Source of the DNA: Corynebacterium sp.
GTDB lineage: Bacteria; Actinomycetota; Actinomycetes; Mycobacteriales; Mycobacteriaceae
Assembly: GCF_030532325.1 (NCBI RefSeq)
Contig: NZ_JAUNLS010000017.1
Coordinates: forward strand, 1-61,647
Direction of reading: 5' to 3'
Length of the DNA stretch: 61,647 nt
Shown: positions 9,901-18,247 of the stretch, piece by piece
Layout of the letters: each line of letters opens with the position of its first letter
Numbering within the stretch: position 1 is the first letter of the stretch
Program-made: the position numbers and the translations under genes
Notes under the pieces: model-generated
The model's database searches: none
The model's input: the letters and a program-made list of their open reading frames with translations, nothing else
What the model was told of the DNA's origin: nothing

Positions 9901-10289
9901 AAGCGATCGGTGATCATCTCCATCGCGGTTTCCTCATCGAGGTCCTGCCACTCCGTGGAGTACGGGGCGCGGTACTTGATGGTGGTCAGACGCGAGGCGG
10001 AGTTGATGAGCTGCTCCGAGGCCGAGCCCTTGGGGCACAGGCGGCCGCGGGAGATCGGAGAATCTGGGTCACCTTCGATCTGAATGACGCGGTTGTCTTT
10101 GACGTAGACGCGCTGGGAGCATCCCACCGCGCAGTAGGGGCAGACGGACTGAACGACCTTGTCGGCGTCGACAAGACGGCCTTGCATGTCCTTGCTTTTT
10201 GCGGACTGCGTGTTCACGTCCCTGCCAAAGGCATCTTTATTGCGCATCTGGCGGACAACGGGCCAGTTGAGCGGGCTAAAACGAGACAT
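6993..10289 (-). CDS. fdhA: Selenocysteine-containing formate dehydrogenase, catalytic subunit
   Basis: One gene of 1098 residues is read through an in-frame TGA at 9723-9725 (residue 189). The N-terminal part has the [4Fe-4S] motif Cys50-x2-Cys53-x3-Cys57 ... Cys85 (CPYCAVGC ... CPKG). Across the TGA the sequence reads ARI-U-HSATVPSL, followed by GTSFGRGGATQ, the same pattern as the Sec site of E. coli FdnG (ARV-U-HGPTV ... FGRGA). The remaining 900 residues are a molybdopterin oxidoreductase with a C-terminal dinucleotide-binding domain and an acidic Pro/Glu tail. There is no twin-arginine signal, unlike FdnG/FdoG, so the enzyme should stay in the cytoplasm. The start at 10289 lies 6 bases after a TACTTT -10 hexamer (leaderless). 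Standard gene callers would split it into a 188-residue and a 902-residue piece. Confidence 0.94.
9694..9725 (-). promoter_or_regulatory. Bacterial SECIS-like element after the fdhA UGA
   Basis: Immediately after TGA (9725-9723) come 12 bases and then a perfect 6-bp hairpin, GTTCCC (9710-9705), loop AGTTT (9704-9700), GGGAAC (9699-9694). The loop starts 18 bases after the UGA, the same distance as the GGUCU loop in E. coli fdhF, and keeps the G-U pair of loop bases needed for SelB contact. With SelB, SelA, SelD and tRNA-Sec encoded next door this strongly supports Sec insertion. Confidence 0.85.
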
Positions 10290-10295
10290 ATGTTA

Positions 10296-10301
10296 AAAGT
10301 A
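10296..10301 (-). promoter_or_regulatory. -10 element, leaderless promoter of the fdhA operon
   Basis: TACTTT on the minus strand ends 6 bases before the fdhA ATG; no Shine-Dalgarno sequence lies at normal distance. A second candidate hexamer, TAGAAT, lies about 28 bases further upstream. Confidence 0.45.
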
Positions 10302-10497
10302 CGTTTCGCCTTAAGAAAATTCTAGGTAGGCAACCCTAAGTGCACGCCACCCCTTCTTTCTAGCCCCGAGGAAGTTGCACGGGAATTTCTGCTTCTCGTA
10401 CAGTGTTTAAAGTTGAAGTGAACCGGTTAGTTCATAATTTCTGGACTATACAGTTCACATATATACAAGGCTGTCTATTCGCTCGCAAGGAATTCTC

Positions 10498-11907
10498 GTG
10501 ACTCAATCCGCACCCCAGCGCCGTCGACTCCCCTCGTGGGCAACCGGCTTTGGCGCCCAAGTTATCGCTGGCCTCATCGTCGGCCTCATCCTGGGCTTCA
10601 TCGCCGCCGGCATGGACTCCGGCTTGCCCGCTGACAACGAGAAGGGCTCCTGGCTGACCCAAACGCTCAGCGGCGTGGGCAGCGCCTACGTGCAGCTGCT
10701 CAAGGTCATGGTCCCGCCGCTCATCTTCGCCGCCGTGGTGACCTCGGTGGCCAACCTGCGCAAGGTGACCAACGCCGCCTCCCTGGCCGTATCCACCCTG
10801 GTGTGGTTCGCCATCACCGCCTTCCTCTCGGTGATCACCGGCATCATCGTCGCCCTGGTCTTGCGCCCGGGCGTGGGATCCACCGTGGACGCCTCTACCG
10901 CCGCCGAGCCCTCCAGCGTGGGCTCGTGGACTGCCTTCCTGGAGCAGCTGCTGCCCTCCAACTTCATCGGCATGAAGGCCTCGCTTAGCGACGGCGAAGT
11001 CTCTTTGAGCTTTGGTGCACTCCAGCTGCTGGTGGTCTCCTTGGCCTTGGGCATTGCCGCGGTCAAGGCAGGCAAGGCAGCAGATCCCTTCTTGCGTTTT
11101 AGCGAGTCCTTCCTCAAGGTCATCCAGGTGGTCCTGTGGTGGGTCATCCGCCTGGCCCCCATCGGCACCGCCGCGCTCATTGGCAAGGCCGTGGCCACCT
11201 ACGGCTGGGACGCGCTGAGCTCCCTGGGCAAGTTCGTGCTGGCCATCTACGCGGGCCTGGCCCTGGTCATCGGCGTGGTCTACCCTGCCGTGCTGGCCTT
11301 CAACCGCATCCCGGTCTTTGGCTTCTACAAGCGCGTGTGGCCGGTGTTCTCCCTGGGCTTTGTCACCCGCTCCTCCATGGGCGTGATGCCGGTGACGCAG
11401 CGCTTCACCGAGCAGGCCATGGGCGTGCCGCGCGAGTACGCCTCCTTTGCAGTGCCGCTGGGCGCGACCACCAAGATGGACGGCTGCGCCTCCATCTACC
11501 CGGCCATCGCCGCGATCTTCATCGCACAGTTCTACGACATCGACCTCAACTTCACCCACTACCTGCTCATCATCTTTGTCTCCGTCATTGGCTCGGCGGC
11601 CACCGCGGGCACCACGGGCGCCACGGTCATGCTTACGCTGACGCTGTCGACGCTGGGCCTGCCGCTGGCTGGCGTGGGCCTACTGCTGTCCATCGAGCCG
11701 ATCATCGATATGGGTCGCACCGCGGTCAACGTCACGGGCCAGGCGCTGTGCGCGACGGTCGTGGCCAAGCGTGCGGGCATCCAGGATCAGGCGGTGTGGG
11801 ACGCCGCGGAGGATGGCGTGTCCGATCTGGTGAAGAAGGGCGCCGGTGAAGAAGATGCCGACACCGAAGACACCGAGGTAGACAGCGCCTCGGTTTCCTC
11901 CCGCTAG
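10498..11907 (+). CDS. Dicarboxylate/amino acid:cation symporter (DAACS family)
   Basis: The 469-residue membrane transporter has a GTG start and an AAGGAA ribosome-binding site six bases upstream. Family landmarks are 'GLIVGLILGFIAAG' in TM1, 'LKVMVPPLIFAAVVTSVANL' in TM2, and the C-terminal helices with the Na+/substrate site: 'TRSSMGVMPVTQ', 'PLGATTKMDGCA' and 'GRTAVNVTGQALCATVVAKR'. The C-terminal 30 residues are acidic. Substrates may be C4-dicarboxylates or glutamate; which one cannot be told. The upstream 200 bp hold an inverted repeat TGAAC-N6-GTTCA (10419-10434). The stop codon overlaps the convergent neighbour in a shared CTAG. Confidence 0.92.
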   Translation: MTQSAPQRRRLPSWATGFGAQVIAGLIVGLILGFIAAGMDSGLPADNEKGSWLTQTLSGVGSAYVQLLKVMVPPLIFAAVVTSVANLRKVTNAASLAVSTLVWFAITAFLSVITGIIVALVLRPGVGSTVDASTAAEPSSVGSWTAFLEQLLPSNFIGMKASLSDGEVSLSFGALQLLVVSLALGIAAVKAGKAADPFLRFSESFLKVIQVVLWWVIRLAPIGTAALIGKAVATYGWDALSSLGKFVLAIYAGLALVIGVVYPAVLAFNRIPVFGFYKRVWPVFSLGFVTRSSMGVMPVTQRFTEQAMGVPREYASFAVPLGATTKMDGCASIYPAIAAIFIAQFYDIDLNFTHYLLIIFVSVIGSAATAGTTGATVMLTLTLSTLGLPLAGVGLLLSIEPIIDMGRTAVNVTGQALCATVVAKRAGIQDQAVWDAAEDGVSDLVKKGAGEEDADTEDTEVDSASVSSR

Positions 11908-12350
11908 AGCGTCGCGGGGTTGACCGGCACGCTCGTCGCCTGCGGCGGCAGGTAGGGCTCCAGCAGCGCGAGCAGGCGCAGGCGACGGTGGTTGAGGATG
12001 GCGTTGTAAAGCGTCGGGGTGGACACGGCCAACCGCGGGGGCACCGTGAGCAGCGCCTGATAGATGGGCCAGAGTTGCTCGTCACTGCGCTGCGTTTTGA
12101 AGAGGAGGTTCCACGCGGTCTCCCCGAAGCGGTTCATGGCGGAGGGGTCCGCACCGGCATCGACAAGCCGCTGCACCAAGGCCCCGTCGATGTCGGGGCG
12201 CTTGAACAGCTCGGGAAAGAGATCCTCCGGCGGCGTCCAGCCGTGATCGAGCATGGCGCCGAGGGCCTCCTCGCGCTCCTGCGGATCGCTCAGCCGCGCG
12301 GCATCAAAGAAGTCGCGGGCGGTGTCCGTGCTCTCCCAGTTGATATCCAT
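11904..12350 (-). CDS. Small ankyrin-like protein of unknown function
   Basis: The 148-residue soluble protein begins MDINWESTDTARDFFDAARL. Residues of the type 'DGALVQRLVDAGADPSAMNRFGETAW' match one ankyrin-like repeat (xxLLxAGADPxxxxxxGxTxL), and the flanking helices could be degenerate repeats. The ATG at 12350 overlaps the last base of the stop codon of the upstream gene (TAATG), and an AGGAGG-rich ribosome-binding site sits seven bases upstream, so the two genes are translationally coupled. No catalytic motif is visible. It may be a partner or immunity-type protein for its neighbour, but nothing here shows that. Confidence 0.8.
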   Translation of the reverse strand: MDINWESTDTARDFFDAARLSDPQEREEALGAMLDHGWTPPEDLFPELFKRPDIDGALVQRLVDAGADPSAMNRFGETAWNLLFKTQRSDEQLWPIYQALLTVPPRLAVSTPTLYNAILNHRRLRLLALLEPYLPPQATSVPVNPATL

Positions 12351-13024
12351 TACTTCTCCTCCTCTGCCAGGCGCAGCTGCGCGGCGAGCCAATCCGGGAT
12401 CCACTGCGCACTGCGCGGGTGCCGCTCCAGCTCCGCGGCCCACTCTGCCGGGGTGGGCTGCGCCGACCACGCCGGGCGGTGCATGAAATTCGGGGTGAGC
12501 ACAAACATGTTGGGGCCGTTGACCCCGTGCAGGGAAAGCCAGGCGCCGCGCACGCCGTCCGCGGTGCGCCTATCCAGGAACTCCGTGACGGTCTCCGCGG
12601 AGATATCACCGGAGACCTCCACGCGCTCGCCGCAGCAGCGGATCACAAATTCGGGGAGATCGTATGAGTGCTGCGGGTAGGCCTCGCCCTCGAAGGGCAG
12701 GATGTCCTCCGGGGTGGCCAGACCGAAGCGCCCCACGCACCACTGCCTGTCCCGGTCGATGGCCTCGCGGGCGGCGGGGGCGGCCTCAGCGACGTTCTCC
12801 GGGCTGAAGGACTTCCCGTCCAGCACAATGCCCGCCTGGTGCTCCTCTGCGGCAAAGACGAGGAGCTCGCGCACGGTCATGCGCAGTTGCGGGCCCTCGA
12901 TGGGCGCGATGTCGACGGTGCGGGCTTCGATGTGCGGCAGCTTCTTGCGGCTGCGCATCTTGGGGCGGGGCGGGCGGGTTTTCTCCAGCACCACCCCGAC
13001 GAGGGAGGTCAAAGGAAGATCCAT
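12350..13024 (-). CDS. Conserved hypothetical protein, 224 residues
   Basis: I do not recognise this protein. It has no signal peptide and no membrane segment. The N-terminus contains a basic patch (PPRPKMRSRKK), the middle has an 'AIDRDRQWCVGRFGLATPEDILPFEGEAYPQ' type region, then a CC pair in 'FVIRCCGERVEV', and the C-terminus is rich in Trp, Pro and Glu (PAWSAQPTPAEWAAEL). It overlaps the downstream ankyrin-like gene by one base, so the two form an operon. A fold search is needed before any role is proposed. Confidence 0.78.
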   Translation of the reverse strand: MDLPLTSLVGVVLEKTRPPRPKMRSRKKLPHIEARTVDIAPIEGPQLRMTVRELLVFAAEEHQAGIVLDGKSFSPENVAEAAPAAREAIDRDRQWCVGRFGLATPEDILPFEGEAYPQHSYDLPEFVIRCCGERVEVSGDISAETVTEFLDRRTADGVRGAWLSLHGVNGPNMFVLTPNFMHRPAWSAQPTPAEWAAELERHPRSAQWIPDWLAAQLRLAEEEK

Positions 13025-13129
13025 GGGCTGGCTCCTTAAGCTTCTGGCGGGTGTGCCGCACAGTTTAAGGGGCCACGCCAGATCCTGCAGCGCAGTGCTA
13101 CTGAGATGGGGCCGCTGAGGTGGAACCGC

Positions 13130-14332
13130 TTAGGCGGGGCGGACGTGCCCGCCCTTGGCTGCGTCGGTGCGCCCGTGGACGGCGAAGTAGACGGCCACCG
13201 AGATGACGGTCAGCGCGGCGAGCATCCAGTACATCGCGGAGTAGCTGGTGGCGCCGACGAGTTCACCCAGGAGGATGGGGCCAAAGCCGATACCGACGTC
13301 GAGAAGCAGGAAGAGCGTGGAGATACCCGCGCCCATCTCATGCAGGGGAACCATGCGCACTGCGATGGCCTGGGCGGCCGGCATGATGGAGCCGTAACCC
13401 AAGCCCACCAGCGCGCCGGAGAGGATGACCTGCCAGTTGCTGTGTGCCACGGCCAGCAGGGCCAGCCCGGCGATGAAGCACACCAGCGCGCTGTAGACGA
13501 TGACGTTATCGCCGCGCCTATCCTGCACGCGCCCCAACACAAAGCGCATGCCCAGGCTCACCACCGCGTAGGCCAGGAAGAAGAAGCTGGCTCCGGTGCT
13601 CAGCCCGGCTTGCTCGGTGTAGGCGTTGAGGTAGGTGATGATGCCGGTGTAGGCCACGCCGACCAGCAGCATGAACATGCCGAAGGGCGCCACCGCGGGG
13701 TGGACAATGTTGGCCAGGCTGAAGGTCACGCTCGGGCGCTCGTGGGCCGGGGCCTTGAGCAGCAGCGCTAGGCCCAGAGCAATGACGGTGAGAGTGAGCA
13801 CGACGACGAAGACGGTGTTGTAGCCCATCGTGTTGGCCAGAGCCAGGCCGGCTGCGGGGCCAAAGGCGGTGGCCAGGGTGGTGCCGAGCGCGAAGTAGCC
13901 GGTGCCCTCCGCGCGGCGGTGATCCGGGATGACGGACTGCGCCACGGCCATCACGGCGGTGGAGGCCACGGCGTAGCCCAGGCCGTGCAGGGTGCGCACC
14001 ACGATGAGGCTGCCCAGCGATTGCGCCGGGAAGTAGAGCACGGCGGCCACCACGACCACCACCAGCGAGCCCAGCAGGCTGCGCTTGCGGCCGACGGCGT
14101 CAACAAGGTAGCCGGAGAAGATCCTGGCGATGGTCGCGCCGACGATGAAGGCGCTGGAGGCGAAGCCGCCCGCCGTTTCCGAGGCCCCGAATTGCTGCAC
14201 CGCGTACAGCGCCATGATGGTCACCAAGAGGTAGAAGATCATGAACTGGGCAAAGTTCACCAACCAGGCAAAGACGAAGGTTGGGCTGATGAGTGGCTGC
14301 TCGGATTCGGAGTTGACGGACGTTTCAGACAC
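13130..14332 (-). CDS. Major facilitator superfamily transporter
   Basis: The 400-residue protein has about 12 hydrophobic segments and starts at a GTG preceded by AGAAGAAGG. Between TM2 and TM3 it has the MFS loop motif 'GYLVDAVGRKRSLLG', and the repeat of that loop in the second half is 'GRVQDRRGD'. The overall pattern is that of drug- or arabinose-efflux type MFS proteins of 12 TMs. The substrate cannot be predicted. It ends 105 bp from the unrecognised gene pair and its start is 91 bp from the stop of the CobW gene. Confidence 0.88.
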   Translation of the reverse strand: MSETSVNSESEQPLISPTFVFAWLVNFAQFMIFYLLVTIMALYAVQQFGASETAGGFASSAFIVGATIARIFSGYLVDAVGRKRSLLGSLVVVVVAAVLYFPAQSLGSLIVVRTLHGLGYAVASTAVMAVAQSVIPDHRRAEGTGYFALGTTLATAFGPAAGLALANTMGYNTVFVVVLTLTVIALGLALLLKAPAHERPSVTFSLANIVHPAVAPFGMFMLLVGVAYTGIITYLNAYTEQAGLSTGASFFFLAYAVVSLGMRFVLGRVQDRRGDNVIVYSALVCFIAGLALLAVAHSNWQVILSGALVGLGYGSIMPAAQAIAVRMVPLHEMGAGISTLFLLLDVGIGFGPILLGELVGATSYSAMYWMLAALTVISVAVYFAVHGRTDAAKGGHVRPA

Positions 14333-14423
14333 CTTCTTCTGCTATATCGACTTCTGCTCTATCAAGCGCATGCCGCCGGGCCGTAGGCAGGTCACGGTGG
14401 CCGCGGGCAGGGCATGCGGGATT

Positions 14424-15530
<1,107 letters not shown>

Positions 15531-15593
15531 TGCGCTAACGGTAATGGTTTTCAACAACGCCTGCAAACCGCAACTCGCTAGCCTATAACCCCG

Positions 15594-16970
15594 CTAGCCA
15601 AAGAGGCTGCGCATGTACTCCGATCCAAAGCGCCACTGCGGGTCCATCTCCTCGCGCAGGGCACAAAACTCGTCAAAGCGCGGGTAGAGCTGCGCGAGAT
15701 CCTCGCGCACCAGGGTGTGCATCTTGCCCCAGTGTGGGCGCCCGCCGGCAGCCCGCAGGATAGGTTCGATCTTGGGCATGTACTCGTGCGGGTTCTTAAA
15801 CCACGGCACGTGCACCGCGATGTACATCGACTCGCGCCCGGAGGCCGTGGAGAGCGCTACCTCGTCGGCCGCGGTGCTGCGCAGCTCCAGCGGGAAGGCA
15901 ATGTGCCAGTTCTGGGCGTCGATGAAACGGCGGATCTCACGCACCGCCTCCGGGCCGGCCTCCAGGGGCACCGAGTACTCCATCTCGTGGAAGCGCACGC
16001 GGCGCGGGCTAACAAAGACCTCGTGGGCGGCGGCGCGATAGCGGTTATTCGAGATCACCGCGGTGGCCAGCTTGTTGAAGCTCGGGATGGTCTGCGGCAC
16101 CACGCGACCAATCTGGATCAAGGCGCCGTAGGCGGCGTTGCCCAGCAGCTCGTCATCCACGAATTGCTTGAGGCGGGAGCGCTGCGCACTCACCCCCGGC
16201 GTGGGATCCTCGGGGCGCAGGCGGGTGTTGGACTTGGTCATGGCCATGTCGGTGTGCGGGAACCAGTAGGACTCAAAGTGGTCCACCCCGCGGCTGTACT
16301 CCTCCCAGTTATCCAGGAGATCCTCGATGGGCGCGCCGGACTCCTCGGCGAGGAGGTCAAAGGCGTCGACGCACTGCATCTCCACCTCCACCACCACGCC
16401 CAGGGTGCCCACGCTGACCACGATGAGCCGCAGCAACTCCGGGTCCTCCTCCAGGGAATAGGTGCGCAGCTGCCCGGAGGCATCCGCGAGCGTCAGCCCC
16501 GTGACCGTCGCCGCGAAGCCGGTGTAGCCAATTCCGGTGCCGTGCGTGGAGGTGGAAATGGCCCCAGCCAGGGACTGCGGGTCCACGTCGCCTTGGTTGG
16601 CCAGCGCCAGGCCAAAGGGCTTGAGCAGCCGGGGGATATCGCGCAGGCGGGTTCCCGCGAGGAAGCGCACGCGTTTGCGCTGCCTGTCCACGCTGACGAT
16701 GCCGCTTAAGTGATCGAGGTTAAGCATGGTCTTCTCCCCCGCCGCCACCGGAGTAAAGGAGTGGCCGGCGCCCACCGGGCGCAGGGACTCGTGCCTGAGC
16801 ACCGCCTCCTGCACGCCGGCCACGGTGGCGGGCTGAACATAGTTGTGCAGCTGGCGGGTCACCGAGCCCGACCAGTTGGAGAAGTTCTTCTGCGCTCGCG
16901 AGCGCCGTGTCTTTGTCTGGGTCTTTGTCTGGGTTTTTGTCCAGGTCTTTGCCCGTGCCTGTGCAGTCAT
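15594..16970 (-). CDS. FAD-linked sugar-lactone oxidase (D-arabinono-1,4-lactone oxidase family)
   Basis: The 458-residue protein belongs to the VAO/PCMH flavoprotein family. The FAD-binding part shows 'RPVGAGHSFTPVA' and 'DPQSLAGAISTSTHGTG', and the ALO-type C-terminal substrate domain ends with 'HWGKMH...LYPRFDEF' and 'MDPQWRF...YMRSLFG'. Its mycobacterial and corynebacterial relatives oxidise gulono- or arabinono-lactone. The start at 16970 is chosen because it overlaps the upstream stop in ATGA. The N-terminus carries a Thr-Lys-rich run encoded by 12-bp tandem repeats (16909-16956) that precedes the conserved domain. It is translationally coupled to the PLP enzyme upstream. Confidence 0.9.
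   Translation of the reverse strand: MTAQARAKTWTKTQTKTQTKTRRSRAQKNFSNWSGSVTRQLHNYVQPATVAGVQEAVLRHESLRPVGAGHSFTPVAAGEKTMLNLDHLSGIVSVDRQRKRVRFLAGTRLRDIPRLLKPFGLALANQGDVDPQSLAGAISTSTHGTGIGYTGFAATVTGLTLADASGQLRTYSLEEDPELLRLIVVSVGTLGVVVEVEMQCVDAFDLLAEESGAPIEDLLDNWEEYSRGVDHFESYWFPHTDMAMTKSNTRLRPEDPTPGVSAQRSRLKQFVDDELLGNAAYGALIQIGRVVPQTIPSFNKLATAVISNNRYRAAAHEVFVSPRRVRFHEMEYSVPLEAGPEAVREIRRFIDAQNWHIAFPLELRSTAADEVALSTASGRESMYIAVHVPWFKNPHEYMPKIEPILRAAGGRPHWGKMHTLVREDLAQLYPRFDEFCALREEMDPQWRFGSEYMRSLFG
16909..16956 (-). repeat. 12-bp tandem repeat inside the lactone oxidase N-terminus
   Basis: Two identical units GTCTTTGTCTGG (16909-16920, 16921-16932) are followed by two diverged units at 16933-16944 and 16945-16956. 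On the coding strand they encode Thr-Lys-rich tetrapeptides (KTQT type). Copy-number change would keep the frame. Confidence 0.75.
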
Positions 16971-18157
16971 CGCAGTGTCCATCCTTGTCCTCGATAGGTG
17001 TCCCATTCCTCGGTTGCGCCAGTGCCCCCATCCCCCACGGCGAGCAGGCGGGAAAGATTTTCTGTCATCTCCCCCGCCTTGGCGTGGCGGAACCACACCA
17101 GATCCTCCACGCGCAGGGAGTCGGCGGCCTTGCCGCGCAGCGGGGTTTGTACCTCGCCCGCCCCCTCGATGGCCGAGTAGCTCAGCCCCGCCGGCCACAC
17201 GGGCACCGGAACGCGGTCCTGCGCGGGCGGGCCGGAGGCAATCCAGCCGCCGGAGTTGACCGTGGCCCAGCCCGGGGCCGGGCGGCGTGAGACCTGGCAG
17301 ACAAAGAACGCGGCAGCCTTGTGGTTGATCTCGGCGAAGTGATCGAAGATGGCCGGGGTATAAAAGCCGGAACCCGCCGCCAGCTCCGTGAGGTTGCCCT
17401 CGGCCGCGGACTCGCTCAAGCTGCCGGTGCCGCCGCCGTTGACAAACTCCAGGTCCGCCACCTCGCGCGCGGCGGCGATGCACGCGCGGCGGCGCGGGGC
17501 CAGATCCTCCATGGACCGCCCGCGCAGCCAGCGCTTCACCGCGCCCACCGGGCCCTTCTCCCCGTCAGCCACGGAGGCCACCTGCCCCTCGTAGGCCATC
17601 ATCCCCACCAGCCGCAGCCCGCGGCGCGTGATCTCTCGAGCCAGGGCTGCGACCTGCTCGGGCTCGCGCACCGGGGAGCGGCGCGGCCCGATGACCGTGC
17701 CGGGCAACCGCAGGGTGCAGTCGATGTCAATGGCCACCCGCAGCGGGCCCTCAAGCAGATCGAGCAGCTCCACCGAGTCCACCATGAGGGTCACTGCCTC
17801 GCGCGCGGTGGCATCCGCCGCCAGCTCCCGCAGGGCCGCCCGGTTCACACAGGGATAGGCCACGACGATATCCCGGAATCCCTCCTTGACCAGCAGCAGC
17901 GCCTCTGGCAACGAAAAGGCCAGGATCCCCCTAAAGCCCTCGTGGCCCAGCGCCCGGTGCAAAGCAGCCACGCTGCGCAGAGACTTCGAGGCCACCCGGA
18001 TGGGCAGGCCTCCGGCGCGCTGGTGCATCTGCCTGGCATTGAAATCGAAGGCCTCCAGGTCGATGACCCCCATGGGCGCAGGCCACCGACCTGAGCGCAC
18101 CAGGGCATCTGCGGTGGCGCGGAGTGTAGGGCTGGGAAGGGTGCTGAGGGTAGGCAT
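16967..18157 (-). CDS. Alanine racemase-fold PLP enzyme (amino acid deaminase/aldolase type)
   Basis: The 396-residue protein has the N-terminal TIM-barrel pattern of fold-type III PLP enzymes: 'MGVIDLEAFDFNARQM', then 'LPIRVASKSLRSVAAL' with Lys58 as the likely PLP lysine, and 'FVNGGGTGSL' for phosphate binding. The C-terminal domain has 'TVNSGGWIASG' and 'WFRHAKAGEM', like D-threonine aldolase/D-serine dehydratase relatives. Length fits that group. The exact substrate is unknown. Its stop overlaps the start of the lactone oxidase (ATGA), so the two form an operon. A TAGCAT hexamer ends 6 bases before the ATG, indicating a leaderless mRNA. Confidence 0.87.
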   Translation of the reverse strand: MPTLSTLPSPTLRATADALVRSGRWPAPMGVIDLEAFDFNARQMHQRAGGLPIRVASKSLRSVAALHRALGHEGFRGILAFSLPEALLLVKEGFRDIVVAYPCVNRAALRELAADATAREAVTLMVDSVELLDLLEGPLRVAIDIDCTLRLPGTVIGPRRSPVREPEQVAALAREITRRGLRLVGMMAYEGQVASVADGEKGPVGAVKRWLRGRSMEDLAPRRRACIAAAREVADLEFVNGGGTGSLSESAAEGNLTELAAGSGFYTPAIFDHFAEINHKAAAFFVCQVSRRPAPGWATVNSGGWIASGPPAQDRVPVPVWPAGLSYSAIEGAGEVQTPLRGKAADSLRVEDLVWFRHAKAGEMTENLSRLLAVGDGGTGATEEWDTYRGQGWTLR

Positions 18158-18163
18158 GGTGCA

Positions 18164-18169
18164 ATGCTA
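18164..18169 (-). promoter_or_regulatory. -10 element, leaderless promoter of the PLP enzyme gene
   Basis: TAGCAT (minus strand) fits TANNNT and ends 6 bases before the ATG at 18157. Confidence 0.5.
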
Positions 18170-18247
18170 ACCACAAACCCGCTGTGCTGTGACGCGAATC
18201 TCTCATTAAATCATTCCGACAATAGAATTTCTGCCACAATAGGCCCC

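Noticed and set aside
15531-15566. Zur box upstream of the CobW gene
   Set aside because: Only partial resemblance (TTGAAAACCATT) with poor symmetry; not enough to annotate.
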